Positions 51,116-61,427 of a DNA stretch of 64,000 bases are shown in pieces. This DNA comes from Coxiella-like endosymbiont (lineage in GTDB: Bacteria; Pseudomonadota; Gammaproteobacteria; Coxiellales; Coxiellaceae). Below the pieces are notes generated by a model, which was given only the letters and a program-made list of their open reading frames with translations, searched no databases and had not been told where the DNA came from. The DNA lies in the NCBI RefSeq assembly GCF_024730665.1, contig NZ_CP084737.1:62001-126000 (forward strand). The letters run 5' to 3'. A program made the translations under genes and the position numbers. Numbering within the stretch: the first letter of the stretch is position 1; each line of letters begins with the position of its first letter.

Positions 51116-51901
51116 ATGCCAAGAATTGCTTTAGGAGTCCGCTATGATGGATCATCTTATCACGGTTGGCAGGTGCAGGATGGATTGAGCACGGTTCAAC
51201 AGCAAGTAGAAAGAGCATTATCAGTGGTGGCTAATCAGCCGATAATGGTCGTATGTGCAGGGCGGACAGACGCCGGAGTACATGCTAGTGGCCAGGTTCT
51301 CCATTTTGATACAGTGGCTTATCGAAGTGATCACGCTTGGATATTTGGTAGTAATAATAATCTTCCATACGATATTAGCATTATATGGGCTAAGGAGGTA
51401 GATAAGGGTTTTCATGCTCGTTATAGAGCACTTACCAGGCGTTATCGTTATGTAATTTATAATCATGAGATTAGGCCGGCTATTCTACGTAGGGCGATTA
51501 GCTGGTATTTTCGGCCGTTAGATGAAAAACGTATGCAGGTGGCCGCTCAATTTTTATTAGGGGAACATGATTTTAGTTCTTTTCAAGGGGCAGGTTGCCA
51601 ATCTAAGACGCCGATACGTACTATTTTTCAGATTGAAATTTTTCGAATTCGGCGTATGGTAGTAATTGAGATTCAGGCAAATGCCTTCTTATTTCGCATG
51701 GTACGCAACATTGCAGGAGCTTTGGTAGCTATCGGTAGTGGTGAAAAAGAGCCAAAATGGGCAGAGTCTGTTTTGAAAGCGAGAGATCGACAACAAATAG
51801 GGGCAGCTGTGTCTCCGAATGGACTCTATTTAGTAGAAGTCAGTTATCCTACTGTATTTAAGATACCCAAAATACCTTTGGGGCCATTTTTTTTACCATA
51901 A
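51116..51901 (+). CDS. truA: tRNA pseudouridine(38-40) synthase
   Basis: Makes pseudouridine in the anticodon stem-loop of several tRNAs. 261 residues, normal. The catalytic Asp is in AGRTDAGVHASGQV (about residue 52), and other family blocks are YDGSSYHGWQ, RYRYVIYNH and FLFRMVRNIAGAL. ATG 51116. The following gene is accD after 25 bases; trpF, often present between them, is absent without trace. Confidence 0.95.
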   Translation: MPRIALGVRYDGSSYHGWQVQDGLSTVQQQVERALSVVANQPIMVVCAGRTDAGVHASGQVLHFDTVAYRSDHAWIFGSNNNLPYDISIIWAKEVDKGFHARYRALTRRYRYVIYNHEIRPAILRRAISWYFRPLDEKRMQVAAQFLLGEHDFSSFQGAGCQSKTPIRTIFQIEIFRIRRMVVIEIQANAFLFRMVRNIAGALVAIGSGEKEPKWAESVLKARDRQQIGAAVSPNGLYLVEVSYPTVFKIPKIPLGPFFLP

Positions 51902-51926
51902 TTTTTTACATTAAGGTTTACTAAAA

Positions 51927-52805
51927 ATGAATTGGTTTACGAAATTGTTACCAAAAATCTCAACACTCAAGAAAAAAGGAGTACCGGAGGGAGTATGGGA
52001 GAAATGCCCCTCTTGTGCTGCTGTTCTTTATCGAGCGGAATTAGAGCGTGGTTTGGAAGTTTGTTCTAAATGTGATTATCACATTCGAATTAATGCACGC
52101 AAACGAATCGCACAAATTTTGGATGAGGGGGAGCAAGAGGAGTTAGCTCAGGAAGTTATCCCTGTCGATCCTTTAAAGTTTCGTGATTCAAAAAAATATA
52201 AGGACCGTCTAAGTGCAGCACAAAAAACCTCGGGTGAGAAAGAGGCGCTTGTTATTTTTAAAGGGAAAATTTTTGGTATTCCTGTTATGGTAGCTGCATT
52301 TAATTTTGATTTTATTGGAGGATCGATGGGTGTTGCTGTTGGAGAGCGCTTTACGGTAGGTGTTCAAACAGCTATGGATGAAAAATTGCCTTTTATTTGT
52401 TTTTCGACAAGCGGTGGGGCACGGATGCAGGAAGGTTTATTTTCATTGTTTCAGATGGCTAAAACCAGTGCGGTGTTAGCGCGTTTAGCTGAGTGCCAAA
52501 TCCCTTATGTTTCGGTGTTGACAGATCCAACCATGGGTGGAGTGTCAGCTAGTTTAGCGACACTTGGGGATATCATTATTGCTGAGCCTAAAGCGTTAAT
52601 TGGTTTTTCAGGGCCTCGTGTTATTGAGCAGACCATTCGCCAAACTTTACCAGAGGGTTTCCAGCGCAGTGAATTTTTACTAGAGCATGGAGCTATTGAT
52701 ATGGTTGTTGATCGCCGCAAACTTAAACAAATGATTGCTTCTTTGATTGCGAAATTGATCCATCAAACTTTACCTGATCTTCTTTCAAAAGAAGTTGCGT
52801 TGTAG
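51927..52805 (+). CDS. accD: Acetyl-CoA carboxylase carboxyltransferase beta subunit
   Basis: With AccA it transfers carboxyl from biotin to acetyl-CoA, giving malonyl-CoA for the fab genes at the start of the window. The 292-residue protein has the N-terminal zinc ribbon CPSC...CSKC (about residues 28-50) and the crotonase-fold core with [12 protein letters not shown] and [11 protein letters not shown]. Intact. It sits in the accD-folC-dedD-cvpA-purF block typical of gammaproteobacteria. Confidence 0.96.
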   Translation: MNWFTKLLPKISTLKKKGVPEGVWEKCPSCAAVLYRAELERGLEVCSKCDYHIRINARKRIAQILDEGEQEELAQEVIPVDPLKFRDSKKYKDRLSAAQKTSGEKEALVIFKGKIFGIPVMVAAFNFDFIGGSMGVAVGERFTVGVQTAMDEKLPFICFSTSGGARMQEGLFSLFQMAKTSAVLARLAECQIPYVSVLTDPTMGGVSASLATLGDIIIAEPKALIGFSGPRVIEQTIRQTLPEGFQRSEFLLEHGAIDMVVDRRKLKQMIASLIAKLIHQTLPDLLSKEVAL

Positions 52806-52871
52806 AAGAAAAAGTTGCCTCCTATCTTTTTTCTATTGAGTTTGAGTTCTAAAACATATAGATTCTAGCTA

Positions 52872-54140
52872 ATGAAAGAGTGGCTTTCTTACATCAGTAA
52901 GCTGCATTCGCGGGAAATTGATTTAGGATTGTCGCGAATTGTTACGCTTGCAGAAAAACTATCATTGAGAGATTTTTCGTGTCCAGTAATAACAGTGGCA
53001 GGAACGAATGGTAAAGGATCAGTAATTAAATTTTTAGAAAGCATTTATTTAGCTGCAGGATATAGGGTAGCCGCATATACATCTCCTCATTTGCTGCAAT
53101 TTAATGAACGGTTGCGTATTAATGGTTATTCAGTATCTGATGAAGAATTGGTTGACGCGTTTTCTTTTGTCGAAAATAATCGCGATAATCAACCCCTCAG
53201 TTTTTTCGAATTTACGACTTTGGCGATTTTTTATATATGTAAAAAACAACCATTAGATGTTTTGTTATTAGAAATAGGATTGGGTGGTCGTTTGGATGCA
53301 GTAAATATTGTGGAACCTAATGTGGCTGTCATTAGCAATATTGATATTGATCACACGAATTATTTAGGGAAAGATCGTGAGTCTATTGGACGGGAGAAAG
53401 CAGGCATTATTCGGTGTCATAAACTGATTGTTTGTGGAGACCCAAACCCTCCTAAGAGCGTACATGAAACGGCAAAAAAATTAGAGGCACCATTTTTTCA
53501 ATTTGGAACCGATTTTTTCGCGAAGGTTGGTGAAGGGATATGGGAGTGGCAAGGTCCAGAAACTGTTTTTGAGAAATTACCATTGCCTGAGTTAAAAATT
53601 CAAAATGCGGCAACGAGTTTAATGGCGCTGCATTGTTTGCAAGGACGTTTGCCGTTATCTCTGGATGCTATTAGAAACGGGATCAACAAGGCTGTTTTGC
53701 CAGGACGATTTGAATGTGTGAAAAACCCAGCGCCGATTATTTTTGATGTGGCTCATAACCCACAGGCAGCCCGTTATTTAGCAAAAAAGCTGCAACAAAC
53801 TGCCTATTCTAGCCGGAGAACGCTAGCTGTGGTTGGAATGTTAAAGGATAAAGATATTCGAGGTACATTGGAGTCGATGCTTTCTTGCGTTGATCAATGG
53901 TATATAGGGGGACTGCAAAAAGAGGTTCGTGGGGCGACGAGTGAAAATTTGATGAAAGTTTTAGTAGAGTGTAAAGAAAATAGCGCAAGAATTTGCTATA
54001 GTTTTGTTTCTGTGACAGAAGCTTTTGAGGGGGCGCTTAATAATTGCGGATCTCAGGACAGAATTATCGTTTTTGGCTCTTTTCATACAGTAGGGATAGT
54101 AAAACAATATTTATCTGGAAAGGTAAATGATGGAGATTAG
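52872..54140 (+). CDS. folC: Dihydrofolate/folylpolyglutamate synthase
   Basis: Adds glutamate to dihydropteroate and to folates. 422 residues, normal. The P-loop TVAGTNGKGSV (about 43-53), the omega loop SPHLLQFNERLRING, IGLGGRLDAVN and the C-domain FDVAHNP are all present. The end overlaps the dedD relic start by 14 bases, evidence of a former coupled operon. Intact, in contrast to folE, which is split twice. Confidence 0.95.
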   Translation: MKEWLSYISKLHSREIDLGLSRIVTLAEKLSLRDFSCPVITVAGTNGKGSVIKFLESIYLAAGYRVAAYTSPHLLQFNERLRINGYSVSDEELVDAFSFVENNRDNQPLSFFEFTTLAIFYICKKQPLDVLLLEIGLGGRLDAVNIVEPNVAVISNIDIDHTNYLGKDRESIGREKAGIIRCHKLIVCGDPNPPKSVHETAKKLEAPFFQFGTDFFAKVGEGIWEWQGPETVFEKLPLPELKIQNAATSLMALHCLQGRLPLSLDAIRNGINKAVLPGRFECVKNPAPIIFDVAHNPQAARYLAKKLQQTAYSSRRTLAVVGMLKDKDIRGTLESMLSCVDQWYIGGLQKEVRGATSENLMKVLVECKENSARICYSFVSVTEAFEGALNNCGSQDRIIVFGSFHTVGIVKQYLSGKVNDGD

Positions 54141-54796
54141 AACTAAACAGCGTTTGATTGTGAGTTTGGTATTACTCGCTATTCTGACGATATTTTTTCC
54201 GTTACTATTTTGCAGTCTACACCCATCGATGAGCTTGTTTATGCTAATGACAGCTGTTCTTATGACGCTATTACTGATTAAATCGGTTACTCAGTTGCAG
54301 CTTCATCATACTCCGTCTACATCAGTAGGGACTATCACTGGAAAAACAGACTCGACTTCTTTTTCTTTATCTCCCCAACCCGCTCAATTATTGATAATAT
54401 CCAAAGTGGTTGCATCGAAACCACAGCCATTACAGATGCCTGTTAAAGTTATACTGGCAGTAATACTATTCTTAGTGCCAGTGAAAGTAAAACCTAAAAA
54501 ATTTTTTGTAAAAAAAGTCTTGTTCTACTTAATTTCTTTTATCTACCTTACTAACAAAAGTATTGGTAATTCAAATAGTGAGGTTTCAGATTCTTTTAAT
54601 AATGCGGATGCTTGCTGAACCTGGTTAGGTACCAAGAGTTTTAATGTTTATAGAGCTGCAGAGTAAGGGAAATAAAATGATTATCTGGGTTTTCGTTTGT
54701 CCTGACATCAATCATAATAAAATCAATCAGATTCGGAAGACGTTAAAACAACAATTACAATTAAATAGTGCTATCAGAAAATATGTCATACTTTAA
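54127..54796 (+). pseudogene. dedD: Eroded SPOR-domain cell-division protein DedD
   Basis: The start IRTKQRLIVSLVLLAILTIF resembles the DedD membrane anchor (KQRL-x-GALVLLAL). After an uninterpretable middle, SPOR-domain fragments appear in different frames around 54590-54770: SFNNADA, LVRY, KSFNVYRAAE, GNKMIIWVFV and HNKINQIRKTLKQQL. Stops and frame changes separate them. Position between folC and cvpA is the family's standard place. A plus-strand frame stays open to 54618 by chance and should not be read as a membrane protein. The relic's end overlaps the cvpA start. Confidence 0.75.
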
Positions 54797-55307
54797 TTGG
54801 GTTGATTTTACGATTATTGGCATTATTCTTTTTTCTGTCATCATCGGTTTTTTCCGGGGATTTTTACGTGAAACAGTTTCTTTAATTATTTGGCTGTCTG
54901 CCATTATAGTTCCATTCAAATTTGTTGATTGCATGCAGGTACATTTAAAAACTTGGATTGTATCGTATACTATTCGATATGTGATAACTTTGATAGCATT
55001 GTTCCTGGCTATTTCTATCATCGGCATTTTTTTAAATATGGTGATTCATACGTTAGTCAGTAAATCAGGGCTTAGCATCACTGATCGACTGTTAGGAGTC
55101 TTCTTTGGTGCGGTTCGGGGTTTGTTCATCGTTACAGTTTTGTTAATGTTTGCAAGTGTTGTAAATATTCAAGACAGCAGTGAATTAGCGCAATCGCGAC
55201 TTGTGCCCGGCTTTAAAAACATCATTACTTGGCTTCACCAATTTTTTCCGCAGCAACTTAAATATTTTTCTCAATGGCCATTTAGCAAGTCGAATGAGGG
55301 TACTTAA
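54783..55307 (+). CDS. cvpA: CvpA-family membrane protein
   Basis: Integral membrane protein named for colicin V production; the role is unclear but it is linked to envelope homeostasis. ATG 54783 gives 174 residues beginning MSYFNWVDFTIIGI. Four hydrophobic segments are seen (about 8-25, 30-48, 62-88, 103-125), with the family motifs GFFRGFLRE and DRLLGVFFGAVRG. purF follows 2 bases after the stop. Intact. Confidence 0.9.
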   Translation: MSYFNWVDFTIIGIILFSVIIGFFRGFLRETVSLIIWLSAIIVPFKFVDCMQVHLKTWIVSYTIRYVITLIALFLAISIIGIFLNMVIHTLVSKSGLSITDRLLGVFFGAVRGLFIVTVLLMFASVVNIQDSSELAQSRLVPGFKNIITWLHQFFPQQLKYFSQWPFSKSNEGT

Positions 55308-55309
55308 TA

Positions 55310-56836
55310 ATGTGTGGAATTGTGGGTATTCTTACCAATGGTGCTGCCAATCAAGCGCTTTATGATGCCCTCACTATTTTGCAGCATCGAGGTCAGCATG
55401 CAGCTGGTATTATTACCAGTGATGGCAAGCGAGTTTTTCTTCGTAAATCAAATGGATTAGTGCGAGATGTAATTCGTGCCACGCATATGCCGAGTTTAAT
55501 AGGAAACATAGGTATCGGACATGTTCGTTATCCCACGGCTGGTTCCGAAAGCTCCTCTGAATCGCAGCCTTTTTATGTTAATTCTCCGTATGGTTTAAGT
55601 TTGGTACATAATGGTAATCTCATTGATGTAAAAGAGTTAACGAACGATTTAATACGAGCGGATTTGCGTCATTTAAATACTACTTCTGATTCTGAAATTT
55701 TACTTAACGTCGTAGCTCATGAATTGCAAGGGATTGGTGTGGTGGGAGTTAAGCTGACACCGAAACAATTATTTAAAGCTATGAGTAAAGTTTACCAGCG
55801 TGTGCAAGGTGCCTTTGCGGCGGTGATGCTAATTACTGGATATGGTTTGCTTGGATTTCGTGATCCTCATGCTATTCGTCCTCTAGTGTATGGGAAGCGG
55901 AATAACGGTAGTGGTCCTGAATATATGTTCGCTTCTGAAAGTATTGCATTAGATGTGTTAGGTTTTGAACTCATCGATGATGTAGGGCCAGGAGAAGTCA
56001 TCTACTTTGATTCTAATGGAAATATGCATCGGCAACAATGTGCGAGATCAATTAGTCATTCTCCCTGTATTTTCGAATATATTTATTTGGCGCGTCCTGA
56101 TTCCATTATGGATGGAGCATCCATTTATCAAGCGCGTACAGGGATGGGCATAAGTCTGGCGAAGAAAATTTTACGTGAGCGTCCTGATCATGATATAGAT
56201 GTGATTATTCCCGTTCCCGACACAAGCCAAAATGCAGCTTATGCCTTAGCGAACAGTTTACGAACCCCATATTCGGAAGGATTTGTAAAAAACCGCTATA
56301 TCGGTCGAACTTTTATCATGTCAGGCCAGGCAATGCGACGCAGTTCAGTACGTTTGAAATTAAATGCCATTAAGGCTGAATTTGTGGATAAAAGAGTTTT
56401 GTTGGTGGATGATTCGGTTGTGCGTGGTACGACATCCAAAGAAATTATCCAAATGGCACGCGATGCCGGTGCTAAAAAAGTATATTTTGCTTCGGCAGCT
56501 CCGCCTGTTCGTCATCCTAATGTATATGGAATTGATATGCCAACGACAACCGAATTGATTGCACATGATAAATCGGAAGAAGAAATTATACGTTTGATTG
56601 GAGCAGACTGGTTGATTTACCAAGATCTCAAAGATGTCTATGAGGCGATTAATAATGCAATAACTCCCGATAAACCTAAAATTGAGCGGTTTGAAGATTC
56701 TATTTTTACTGGAGATTATATTGTTGGTAATATTACCAAAGAATATTTAGATGAGCTAGCTAAATTACGTAACGATGCAGTAAAATCAAAAAAACGTGTC
56801 TTTGGTGAGTCAGAATTCATAAATGAATTGCTTTAA
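55310..56836 (+). CDS. purF: Amidophosphoribosyltransferase
   Basis: First committed step of purine synthesis: glutamine plus PRPP to phosphoribosylamine. Cys2 of MCGIVGIL is the N-terminal nucleophile after Met removal; the glutaminase domain shows HRGQHAAG and GHVRYPTAG. The phosphoribosyltransferase motif VLLVDDSVVRGTT lies at about residues 363-375. 508 residues, normal for the E. coli-like type without iron-sulfur cluster. It closes the truA-to-purF block. Intact. Confidence 0.96.
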   Translation: MCGIVGILTNGAANQALYDALTILQHRGQHAAGIITSDGKRVFLRKSNGLVRDVIRATHMPSLIGNIGIGHVRYPTAGSESSSESQPFYVNSPYGLSLVHNGNLIDVKELTNDLIRADLRHLNTTSDSEILLNVVAHELQGIGVVGVKLTPKQLFKAMSKVYQRVQGAFAAVMLITGYGLLGFRDPHAIRPLVYGKRNNGSGPEYMFASESIALDVLGFELIDDVGPGEVIYFDSNGNMHRQQCARSISHSPCIFEYIYLARPDSIMDGASIYQARTGMGISLAKKILRERPDHDIDVIIPVPDTSQNAAYALANSLRTPYSEGFVKNRYIGRTFIMSGQAMRRSSVRLKLNAIKAEFVDKRVLLVDDSVVRGTTSKEIIQMARDAGAKKVYFASAAPPVRHPNVYGIDMPTTTELIAHDKSEEEIIRLIGADWLIYQDLKDVYEAINNAITPDKPKIERFEDSIFTGDYIVGNITKEYLDELAKLRNDAVKSKKRVFGESEFINELL

Positions 56837-57613
56837 GATCTACTTTCAAATTCAAAAGAATCAGTATTATAAAAATATGAGTAGTTGTTATGGTAAGTAG
56901 TTTTTTCTAGACCACAGATCCTAAAATAAGAAGCAGATTTGTCATTTTATGCTCTTTTAAGGGTCTATTGCCTTGTGGCTAAATAAGGTCGTATGTATCC
57001 ATCAAAGATGGTACGTAGAGAGCGATATTTAGAAAAACATTTAAATCAACAATGGTTATATTAAAACAAACGATTAATTAGTGCTTTTTCTAGTAGTTGC
57101 CAAGTATAGCTATACGAAGTTAATTTGAATATCGATTTCCTAAGCGACGGAGAAGCGGCATGGGAATTTTGATCTTTTTTCTTTCAAGAAAAAGGCCAGT
57201 GTGCTGCTTCTATGTCGGTGAATACCCCCTCAATTAAAAGTATCAATTGGGCGACAACTAGGATCAATGACTGTGGAGACTATATTCTCGATTATTTAAT
57301 TTATTTAGTTAAGAAAGCTATGGGTTAAAGAGATTAAAGCTCTGTAGAAAATCGAATGCTATCATATCAAAAACAATTTTCTTTGTTTGGAATGGTAACT
57401 AACTGAGATATCAAAGCCAAAAAACCATGGGAGAGATTGATAAGCACTTAAGGTAGATGGTAGATGGGAGTAGTGGTGATGAGCATGTATTTGCATTATA
57501 TACTCATTTTTATTTTCTTTAGTGAGTAATTAGAATTGTAAAGAAGGTATTTACAACGATTGAAGAAGCACTGACAGATATTGCAAATTGGACCGAGCCG
57601 ACACGACGACTAT
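56837..57613. other. Gene-free region between purF and rpmE
   Basis: 777 bases. Short plus-strand peptides near 57170-57330 look mildly protein-like but are broken and unassigned. The two flanking genes converge here. Confidence 0.4.
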
Positions 57614-57853
57614 CTATTTCTTCGTTTTCTCGGTAGCAGCGTTTGCGACTCGTCGTTTTGCATATTTTTTACGGAAACGCTCGATGCGTCCCGCTGTATC
57701 GACGATCTTCTGTTGACCTGTATAAAATGGATGACATGCCGAGCAAATCTCAAGGTGAAGATCGTGGTCTAATGTAGACCCTGTTGAAAAAGTATTCCCA
57801 CAACTACAGGTTACCTCAATTTGCTGATAAGTAGGATGTATCTCCTTTTGCAT
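57614..57853 (-). CDS. rpmE: 50S ribosomal protein L31 (zinc-binding form)
   Basis: A 79-residue protein with the zinc-site cysteines in CSCGNTF and [11 protein letters not shown], which mark the C+ form of L31. The C-terminal part ([12 protein letters not shown]) is basic and the tail is slightly extended. AAGGAG lies 5-10 bases before the ATG at 57853. Retention of the zinc form, without a C- paralogue in the window, suggests no zinc-limitation switch here. Confidence 0.93.
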   Translation of the reverse strand: MQKEIHPTYQQIEVTCSCGNTFSTGSTLDHDLHLEICSACHPFYTGQQKIVDTAGRIERFRKKYAKRRVANAATEKTKK

Positions 57854-58447
57854 GATGCCTCCCGAATTAGACTCCCCACTATAACGTAAATTATGCTATG
57901 CAACAAGTAGTTTCCTTGAGATAAAGTGATAATCTATATGCTAAATTTTCTTGAAAAATGAAACCTTTTGTCTGTTAATGGAAAATTAGAATTTTATTTC
58001 AAATGCAGGATAAGGATAGAGTATCTATAATCTAGTTTGCAAAAGTGCTTCGGAAATTATAGCGGCTAAATTATAAATGGTACACTGGGTGTGAACTTGT
58101 TCATTTAATGGGTGCTGTTCATAGATAATTCTATTTGATGGTTATGTATCATTCACCAACGCAACCGGTAGCACCGTATCATCGATGTGTTTGTAGCGGT
58201 CAATCAGGCGCCGTTCTGGGCTAAATTTCTGATAGGATTGCTCAGCCGAAATATATACTAACTGAGTTATCAGCTACTTTTTTATCATTATTCTTTTTTA
58301 GACAATTTTGAAGTAATCAAATAATACCTCTATGGCAGGTCGGTTAATTTCCTTAACGAACGACTAGGGCTTTCCGCAGTTTCTCTTTCTGCTGAAAGAT
58401 AAAACTGATTATAAGTGGATTTTAGATGAAAATACAGAGATAAAAAT
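57854..58447. other. Decayed region upstream of rpmE
   Basis: 594 bases. On the minus strand at 58142-58250 a fragment reads SAEQSYQKFSPERRLIDRYK and continues to a stop, with protein-like composition; it appears to be the C-terminal end of a lost gene of unknown family. Nothing else is recognised. Confidence 0.4.
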
Positions 58448-58711
58448 TTAAGATTCATCAACGGCATATATTTTTAGTGCATGGATATCTGTTTTCATTA
58501 AATCATCTAATGCTTCGTAAATGAGGCGGTGGCGTTCTAACAGGGTTTTATTGTTGAATGCTTTTGCAGTAATTGATATTGTAAAATGACCTTTACCCCC
58601 TGCACTTGAGTGATCCTGGTGGTAGCGGCTTTCATCTGTCACGATTAATTTTTTAGGGTGAAAGGCATTGGTGAGCTGCTTTTTAATTTGAGTGAGGCGT
58701 TTTTCCCTCAT
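58448..58711 (-). CDS. bolA: BolA-family protein
   Basis: Small KH-like protein; BolA partners monothiol glutaredoxins in iron-sulfur and redox regulation. From ATG 58711 the 87 residues start MREKRLTQIKKQL and contain the family core ESRYHQDHSSAGGKGHFTISI and RHRLIYEALDDLM. An in-frame start at 58741 is possible but would extend into yciI. It sits directly after yciI-yciB on the minus strand, likely one transcript. Intact. Confidence 0.87.
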   Translation of the reverse strand: MREKRLTQIKKQLTNAFHPKKLIVTDESRYHQDHSSAGGKGHFTISITAKAFNNKTLLERHRLIYEALDDLMKTDIHALKIYAVDES

Positions 58712-58974
58712 TCTGGTAGCACCTTGCGCGATAGCACACATATATAGACATCGGTAGTGTGTTGTAACGCAAGAGTAGCAGCGGTAACCCCTCTTTTCTC
58801 CTCTCTACTAATGCTTTTTAGTGGCAGCGTCATCAATATTCGTTGGATAGGGACCGCAATTAACAGTCGATTGTTTTCTTCCAGTAATTTCAAGTGTTGT
58901 AAACAATTTGGTCGTACATATCTACGGTATTCAAGGCTGTCTTGTCGATTTTTACAATAAAAAGCGTAATACAT
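58708..58974 (-). pseudogene. yciI: YciI-family protein, frame broken
   Basis: YciI is a small ferredoxin-like protein of unclear function usually next to yciB. The start MYYAFYCKNRQDSLEYRR and VRPNCLQHLKLLEENNRLLIA fits the family; a G missing near 58850 diverts the frame where AGPYPTNIDD would follow, and the C-terminal half can no longer be recognised with confidence. ATG 58974 overlaps the last base of the yciB stop codon. It is more damaged than the single-break genes. Confidence 0.6.
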
Positions 58975-59521
58975 TAACGGGTATCTGTTTTGGTATTTTG
59001 TGGCATATATCTGGCAATGCAAAAAGCCTGTCCAAGAATAAAGACTAACATAAGTCCAAGCGTACCAAACAATTTAAAATTAATCCATATGTTGGTATTA
59101 AAATGATAGACAACGATTAAACTTAAAATACCGAGAATCAGAAAAAATAACACCCAACTCAAATTTAAACGGGACCAGGTTTTCGGGGACAATTCAATTT
59201 TTTCTTTGAGCATTTGGCGAACAAGGATATGTTTTCCAAAAAAATGATTACTCAATAAAACAATTGAAAATGTCCAGTTATAATGGTCGGTTTCCACTTA
59301 ATAAAAATGGCTTTATGGAAAATTGAAGTACATCCGCCCAATAGTAAAGTGAAAATCAGGGCAATCAGATGGAATTTTTCGAATCGATGGAAACGAATCC
59401 AATAGGTGCTCACTTGAAGAGCCGACACTATTATAGCTACGACCGTAGCAACATAAATTCCATAAAATTTGTAAGCAATAAAAAAACAAATAATGAAAAA
59501 AATAATCAAATAAAATTTCAT
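58974..59521 (-). pseudogene. yciB: Inner-membrane-spanning protein YciB, one frame break
   Basis: YciB (IspZ/septation protein A family) links cell envelope synthesis and division. The first part has IAYKFYGIYVATVVAI and IKWKPTII; the second has FFGKHILVRQMLKEKI, WSRLNLSWVLFF and NIWINFKLFG. One A is missing at plus-strand TT 59278-59279; adding it gives IINWTFSIVLLSN and a protein of about 182 residues with five membrane helices, normal. An alternative ATG lies at 59524. Confidence 0.82.
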
Positions 59522-59524
59522 CAA

Positions 59525-60624
59525 AAAATAATCTTTTCTGCTTTTCTATGTACAATGTTTCATAGTATCATTATCTAAGTTACGATGGCTGTTCGTATAT
59601 CCGAAGAATCTACAACCCCTAATAAAGCGCGCGATGGAAACAATTCAAAACGGTGATGTTCTCATTTTCAGACGGAATTAGCTTATTCTTTAGAATGCGG
59701 ATTTGGAAAATAAGACTGACGTGCTTTTAGAATATGGCATCATGTCATTAGTTGAATGGAAAAACGGCCGTCTTCCAAACTTATCTAAGGCTTAAGGGCT
59801 TATAATAGAAAATAGAAGAAAAATTGAGAAGTTCTTTTGAGGAATTATTCTTAAGTTTATGCCTCTGTTGGATAAATAACTATATTGAAATAGAATGAAA
59901 GATTAACAAAACAAGCAAACCTGATTGTCGGTGGAGGCTTCATTTGCAGTGGGAAAAGTTTCGTTGATTACACTAGCCAAGAGAGCCCGTTGTACTTCTG
60001 AAAGAGGTGGTCGGAAAATCAAAAAAAATTTAAGAAATGAGCATTCCTTATCCCGCGGTCTTGGATCCTGGAGTCTAGAGTCAAGCCTCAAGATAGTAAG
60101 TAATTGGCTTTTTCAACAGCATTTACAGTACAATGCACTAGTTGCGTTCTCTCTCAAAAACAATATGAGATTTCGTGATCATTGTTCCATGGGGCTTTCG
60201 TGCATAAGCTACTTATAGAAACTAAACGTTTGCTTTAAGGTGAATACGAGCAAGAGTAACTTTATAAGGTATCGCTTTCCCTGTTCATTAAGGTCATTGA
60301 AAAATTAATAGTGCATAAAATCAAACAATCTCATCTTAATAGCCATCCGGCGTTACTCCTTCATCTGACAGGGGGGGATAGTTAAATACAATAAGCGGGA
60401 GGGACAAAACTCTTTTTAAACAGGGCTTTTTAGTTTTTTGACCTGATGGGCATATGGATCTTGGCTTTAACTTTAGTCTAGAGCACCTTTCTTAAAGGAA
60501 AAAGACTCGAAATAGACTGAAAAAGAGACCGCTCGTATCTTATGAACAGATATTCGAGAAATGGTAACTTTCCTGGATATGAGGTATTATGCTTAACTAT
60601 ATTACTTAGCAACACGAATTAGTT
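59525..60624. other. Decayed region between yciB and scpA
   Basis: 1.1 kb. A plus-strand fragment starting MAVRISEESTTPNKARDGN at 59585 and a later DVLLEYGIMSLVEWKNGRLP near 59730 look like remains of one gene, family not recognised. At about 60040-60090 there is a GC-richer stretch with ATTCCTTATCCCGCGG and TCTAGAGTC resembling interspersed repeats of Coxiella genomes (from memory, unverified). Confidence 0.4.
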
Positions 60625-61425
60625 ATGGCAAATCAAGATATTGACGGGTCAGCCATTGGAATGGGATATTAAAATATCTGGTCGAAGGATAACTCAATTT
60701 CCAGAGGATCTTTATATACCACCTGATGCGCTGCGGGTGTCTCTCGAAGCATTTGAGGGGCCACTCGATCTCTTACTCTATCTTATTAAAAAGCACAATA
60801 TTGATATTTTGAATATTCCAATTGTAGGAATCACATACCAATATATGCAGTTTGTAAATCTTATGCCAAAAATACAATTCGAACTCGCCGCGAAATATCT
60901 AGTAATAGCAGCCATGTTGACTGAAATGAAATCTCGGCTTTTATTGCCTCAACCCATAGTAGCAGAAAAAAAGTGGCTAATCCGCGTGCTGAATTGGTAC
61001 GCTGCTTACAGAAATACGAGCGTTATAAAAAAGCAGCTTGCGAATTAGATAGTTTGCCACACGTCGAGCGGGATACTTTCATTGCAGACGCTGCAGTACC
61101 ACTAATAACACCGACAGAAATTTATCCAACGGTCGAGTTGCCTGAGTTGCTAAAAGCACTCAAAGCAGTGCTAAACCGAGCTTCACTTTTCGGTGCGCAT
61201 CCCATACCGCGTGATCTTCTGTCCATTAGAGAACGAATGTCACGCATTGCATCGATTATCAATAAAGGAAATTGCATCCTGTTTACCACTTTATTTACAG
61301 CAAAAGAAGGACGAATGGGAGTAGTAGTGACTTTGATTGCTATTTTAGAATTAATTCGTCAGTCGGAAATTGAGCTCGTCCAAATTGAGCCATTTGCGCC
61401 TATTTACTTTTATTCCAAGAGATAA
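60625..61425 (+). pseudogene. scpA: Segregation and condensation protein ScpA, frame broken
   Basis: Kleisin of the SMC-ScpAB complex for chromosome segregation. ATG 60625 (MANQDI) is out of frame with the body that begins GQPLEWDIKISG, so a small indel lies near 60640. The body carries FEGPLDLLLYLIKKHNIDI and MLTEMKSRLLLPQP. After A7 60966-60972 the frame changes again to NPRAELVRCLQKYERYK and the C-terminal winged helix. One A there restores the kleisin, about 265 residues in all. scpB follows after 2 bases. Confidence 0.85.
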
Positions 61426-61427
61426 TC

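Noticed and set aside
54180-54618. Open frame after the dedD start read as a novel hydrophobic protein.
   Set aside because: Its N-terminus is DedD and SPOR fragments follow in other frames; the middle is a chance open frame.
59903-60218. Overlapping open frames on both strands near 60 kb.
   Set aside because: Both are shadows over a repeat-like block; no protein family signal.
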